A DNA stretch of 35,743 nt from Acidimicrobiaceae bacterium (GTDB lineage Bacteria; Actinomycetota; Acidimicrobiia; Acidimicrobiales; Bog-793), in contig PLKG01000155.1 in the NCBI GenBank assembly GCA_003140595.1, positions 2,282-38,024 of the forward strand. Direction: 5' to 3'. Below are positions 35,016-35,743 of the stretch, piece by piece; within the stretch, counting starts at the first letter, position 1; the number at the start of each line of letters is the position of its first letter. A program made the translations under genes and the position numbers. The notes beneath the pieces are model-generated. The model saw only the letters and a program-made list of their open reading frames with translations. It was not told the DNA's origin and did not search any database.

Positions 35016-35318
35016 ATGAATCCACAGGTCAAGTGCATAATCGGTCATCGACGTACACGTGGGTTCGGGGGGTCCCGATCCATCCTCGCGCCAACGGATC
35101 ATCTCGCGATTGGGAGCAAAGCAGTGACCTGGTCCACGCCGGGGCCGGTCTGGGTGGCGTCAGCGGGCCTGTCGTCAATCATCGTCCGACTGCCGGGATC
35201 ATCACGCCAGCCGGTCGTTGTGGGGGCGCGATGTTGTCCCACGCTTCTGGCAACGACTGGTCCCCTGGGACTGGCGAGCGACAGTGGCGACGACAATAAG
35301 AAGCGTGTTCGGCGATGA
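35016..35318 (+). CDS. Short open frame with good ribosome-binding site, unrecognised
   Basis: An ATG at 35016 has GGAGG five bases upstream, inside an inverted repeat tggaca/tgtcca (34997-35016), and opens a 100-codon frame. The product has no recognised domain, no clear hydrophobic segment and a composition similar to noncoding high-GC sequence (many Ser, Gly, Arg). It is listed because of the start region only. Confidence 0.2.
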   Translation: MNPQVKCIIGHRRTRGFGGSRSILAPTDHLAIGSKAVTWSTPGPVWVASAGLSSIIVRLPGSSRQPVVVGARCCPTLLATTGPLGLASDSGDDNKKRVRR

Positions 35319-35365
35319 GTCGCCTCACCGCCCGACCTCGGATCAGCAAACGCGGGATCTGCTGC

Positions 35366-35743
35366 TCACCGACTCGATGGAGTGCCGTACCGATCGAGGT
35401 GTGCCGTAACCTCGATCTGTCGCCTGGCCCAGTAGCGCTCGAGCTCCTTGACCGCTGACTTCGGAACGCCCGACGGATCACTTGCCGCATCGGCGATCGC
35501 AGCTGGTCCAAGGGCGAAGATCACGCCAGCGAGCGCGGCATCGACTCCTGCCGGGCGGTAGCGCCTCACGAACAGCGACAGGCCTTCTTCTGCGGTGAGG
35601 CCAGTGCGCTTCTCCATCGCCATGAGGTCGTAGTAGTCGCGAAGCGCTCCACGTCTCGTGATGACACCGAGCTTCATCGCGAATAGGTCTGGGAGGGATG
35701 CGACAGGAATCCCTCCGACCGTCGTGAGCGGCTCCACGTTTGT
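35366..35743 (-). CDS. AbiEii/AbiGii-type nucleotidyltransferase toxin, C-terminal part
   Basis: The gene enters from the right edge, so only about 125 C-terminal residues are seen. VGGIPVASLPDLFAMKLGVITRRGALRDYYDLMAMEKRTG is the characteristic segment of the AbiEii/DUF1814 nucleotidyltransferase-like family, after the N-terminal polymerase-beta-like catalytic domain that lies off the window. Lys in AMKL and Asp in RDYYDL are conserved. In type IV toxin-antitoxin systems AbiEii is paired with an AbiEi antitoxin, normally encoded just upstream. Here that would be off the right edge. The frame is open through the last base, so the GTG at 35737 is probably internal. Confidence 0.75.
   Translation of the reverse strand, partial: TNVEPLTTVGGIPVASLPDLFAMKLGVITRRGALRDYYDLMAMEKRTGLTAEEGLSLFVRRYRPAGVDAALAGVIFALGPAAIADAASDPSGVPKSAVKELERYWARRQIEVTAHLDRYGTPSSR

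Larger units (their letters stand above)
34645..35365. other. 721-bp region, mostly non-coding
   Basis: This lies inside the presumed integrated element. It contains the promoter region of the toxin-antitoxin pair, a second set of tandem repeats at 34920-34941, an inverted repeat tggaca/tgtcca at 34997-35016, and one short frame with a good Shine-Dalgarno (listed separately). No recognisable domain was found. Confidence 0.4.

Overview
The window is high-GC DNA with actinobacterial traits: GTG/TTG starts, short operons coupled by 1-4 nt overlaps, an NrdR-box class II ribonucleotide reductase, an F420-type luciferase-like oxidoreductase, a DUF2630 protein, PadR and ROK regulators, and sugar ABC permeases with no ATPase of their own. 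An uncultured or soil Actinomycetota lineage such as Thermoleophilia or Acidimicrobiia is plausible, but the sequence alone does not settle it.

Layout. 1-1362: the start of a CoxG-like SRPBCC gene, a SnoaL-like protein and a GlcG/HbpS protein. 1805-5224: a secreted CHAP-domain protein with a repeat array, then glycerol kinase ending in a strong hairpin. 5365-8379: NrdR-controlled, B12-dependent ribonucleotide reductase NrdJ. 8374-12026: a coupled aminotransferase and divergent transketolase-like pair, convergent with nrdJ. 12445-17148: PadR/MFS efflux operon, DUF2630, LLM oxidoreductase and a BNR-repeat protein. 17231-19763: a stand-alone riboflavin kinase and an NfeD-like/flotillin pair.

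19971-25750 is the most interesting block. A cobalamin riboswitch precedes five tightly packed minus-strand genes: a secreted alpha/alpha-toroid (prenyltransferase-like) protein, a membrane-anchored DUF4430 protein, EcfT, a fused double EcfA ATPase and an S component. The two exported proteins resemble the alpha and beta domains of animal transcobalamin/intrinsic factor, split into two genes. The simplest reading is a bacterial transcobalamin-like capture module feeding an ECF vitamin B12 importer. B12 would in turn serve the B12-dependent NrdJ in the same window.

25904-33318: a decayed DUF4139 (MuiA-like) remnant, then a ROK-regulated sugar operon (binding protein, GH31 glycosidase, two permeases). 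33627 to the end: the boundary of an integrated element. It has a 45-bp 3' fragment of tRNA-Lys(CTT), tandem 11-bp repeats of the kind bound by tyrosine integrases, a HigBA-like toxin-antitoxin pair and a truncated AbiEii-type gene running off the edge. No integrase, rRNA, complete tRNA, CRISPR array or insertion sequence was seen.
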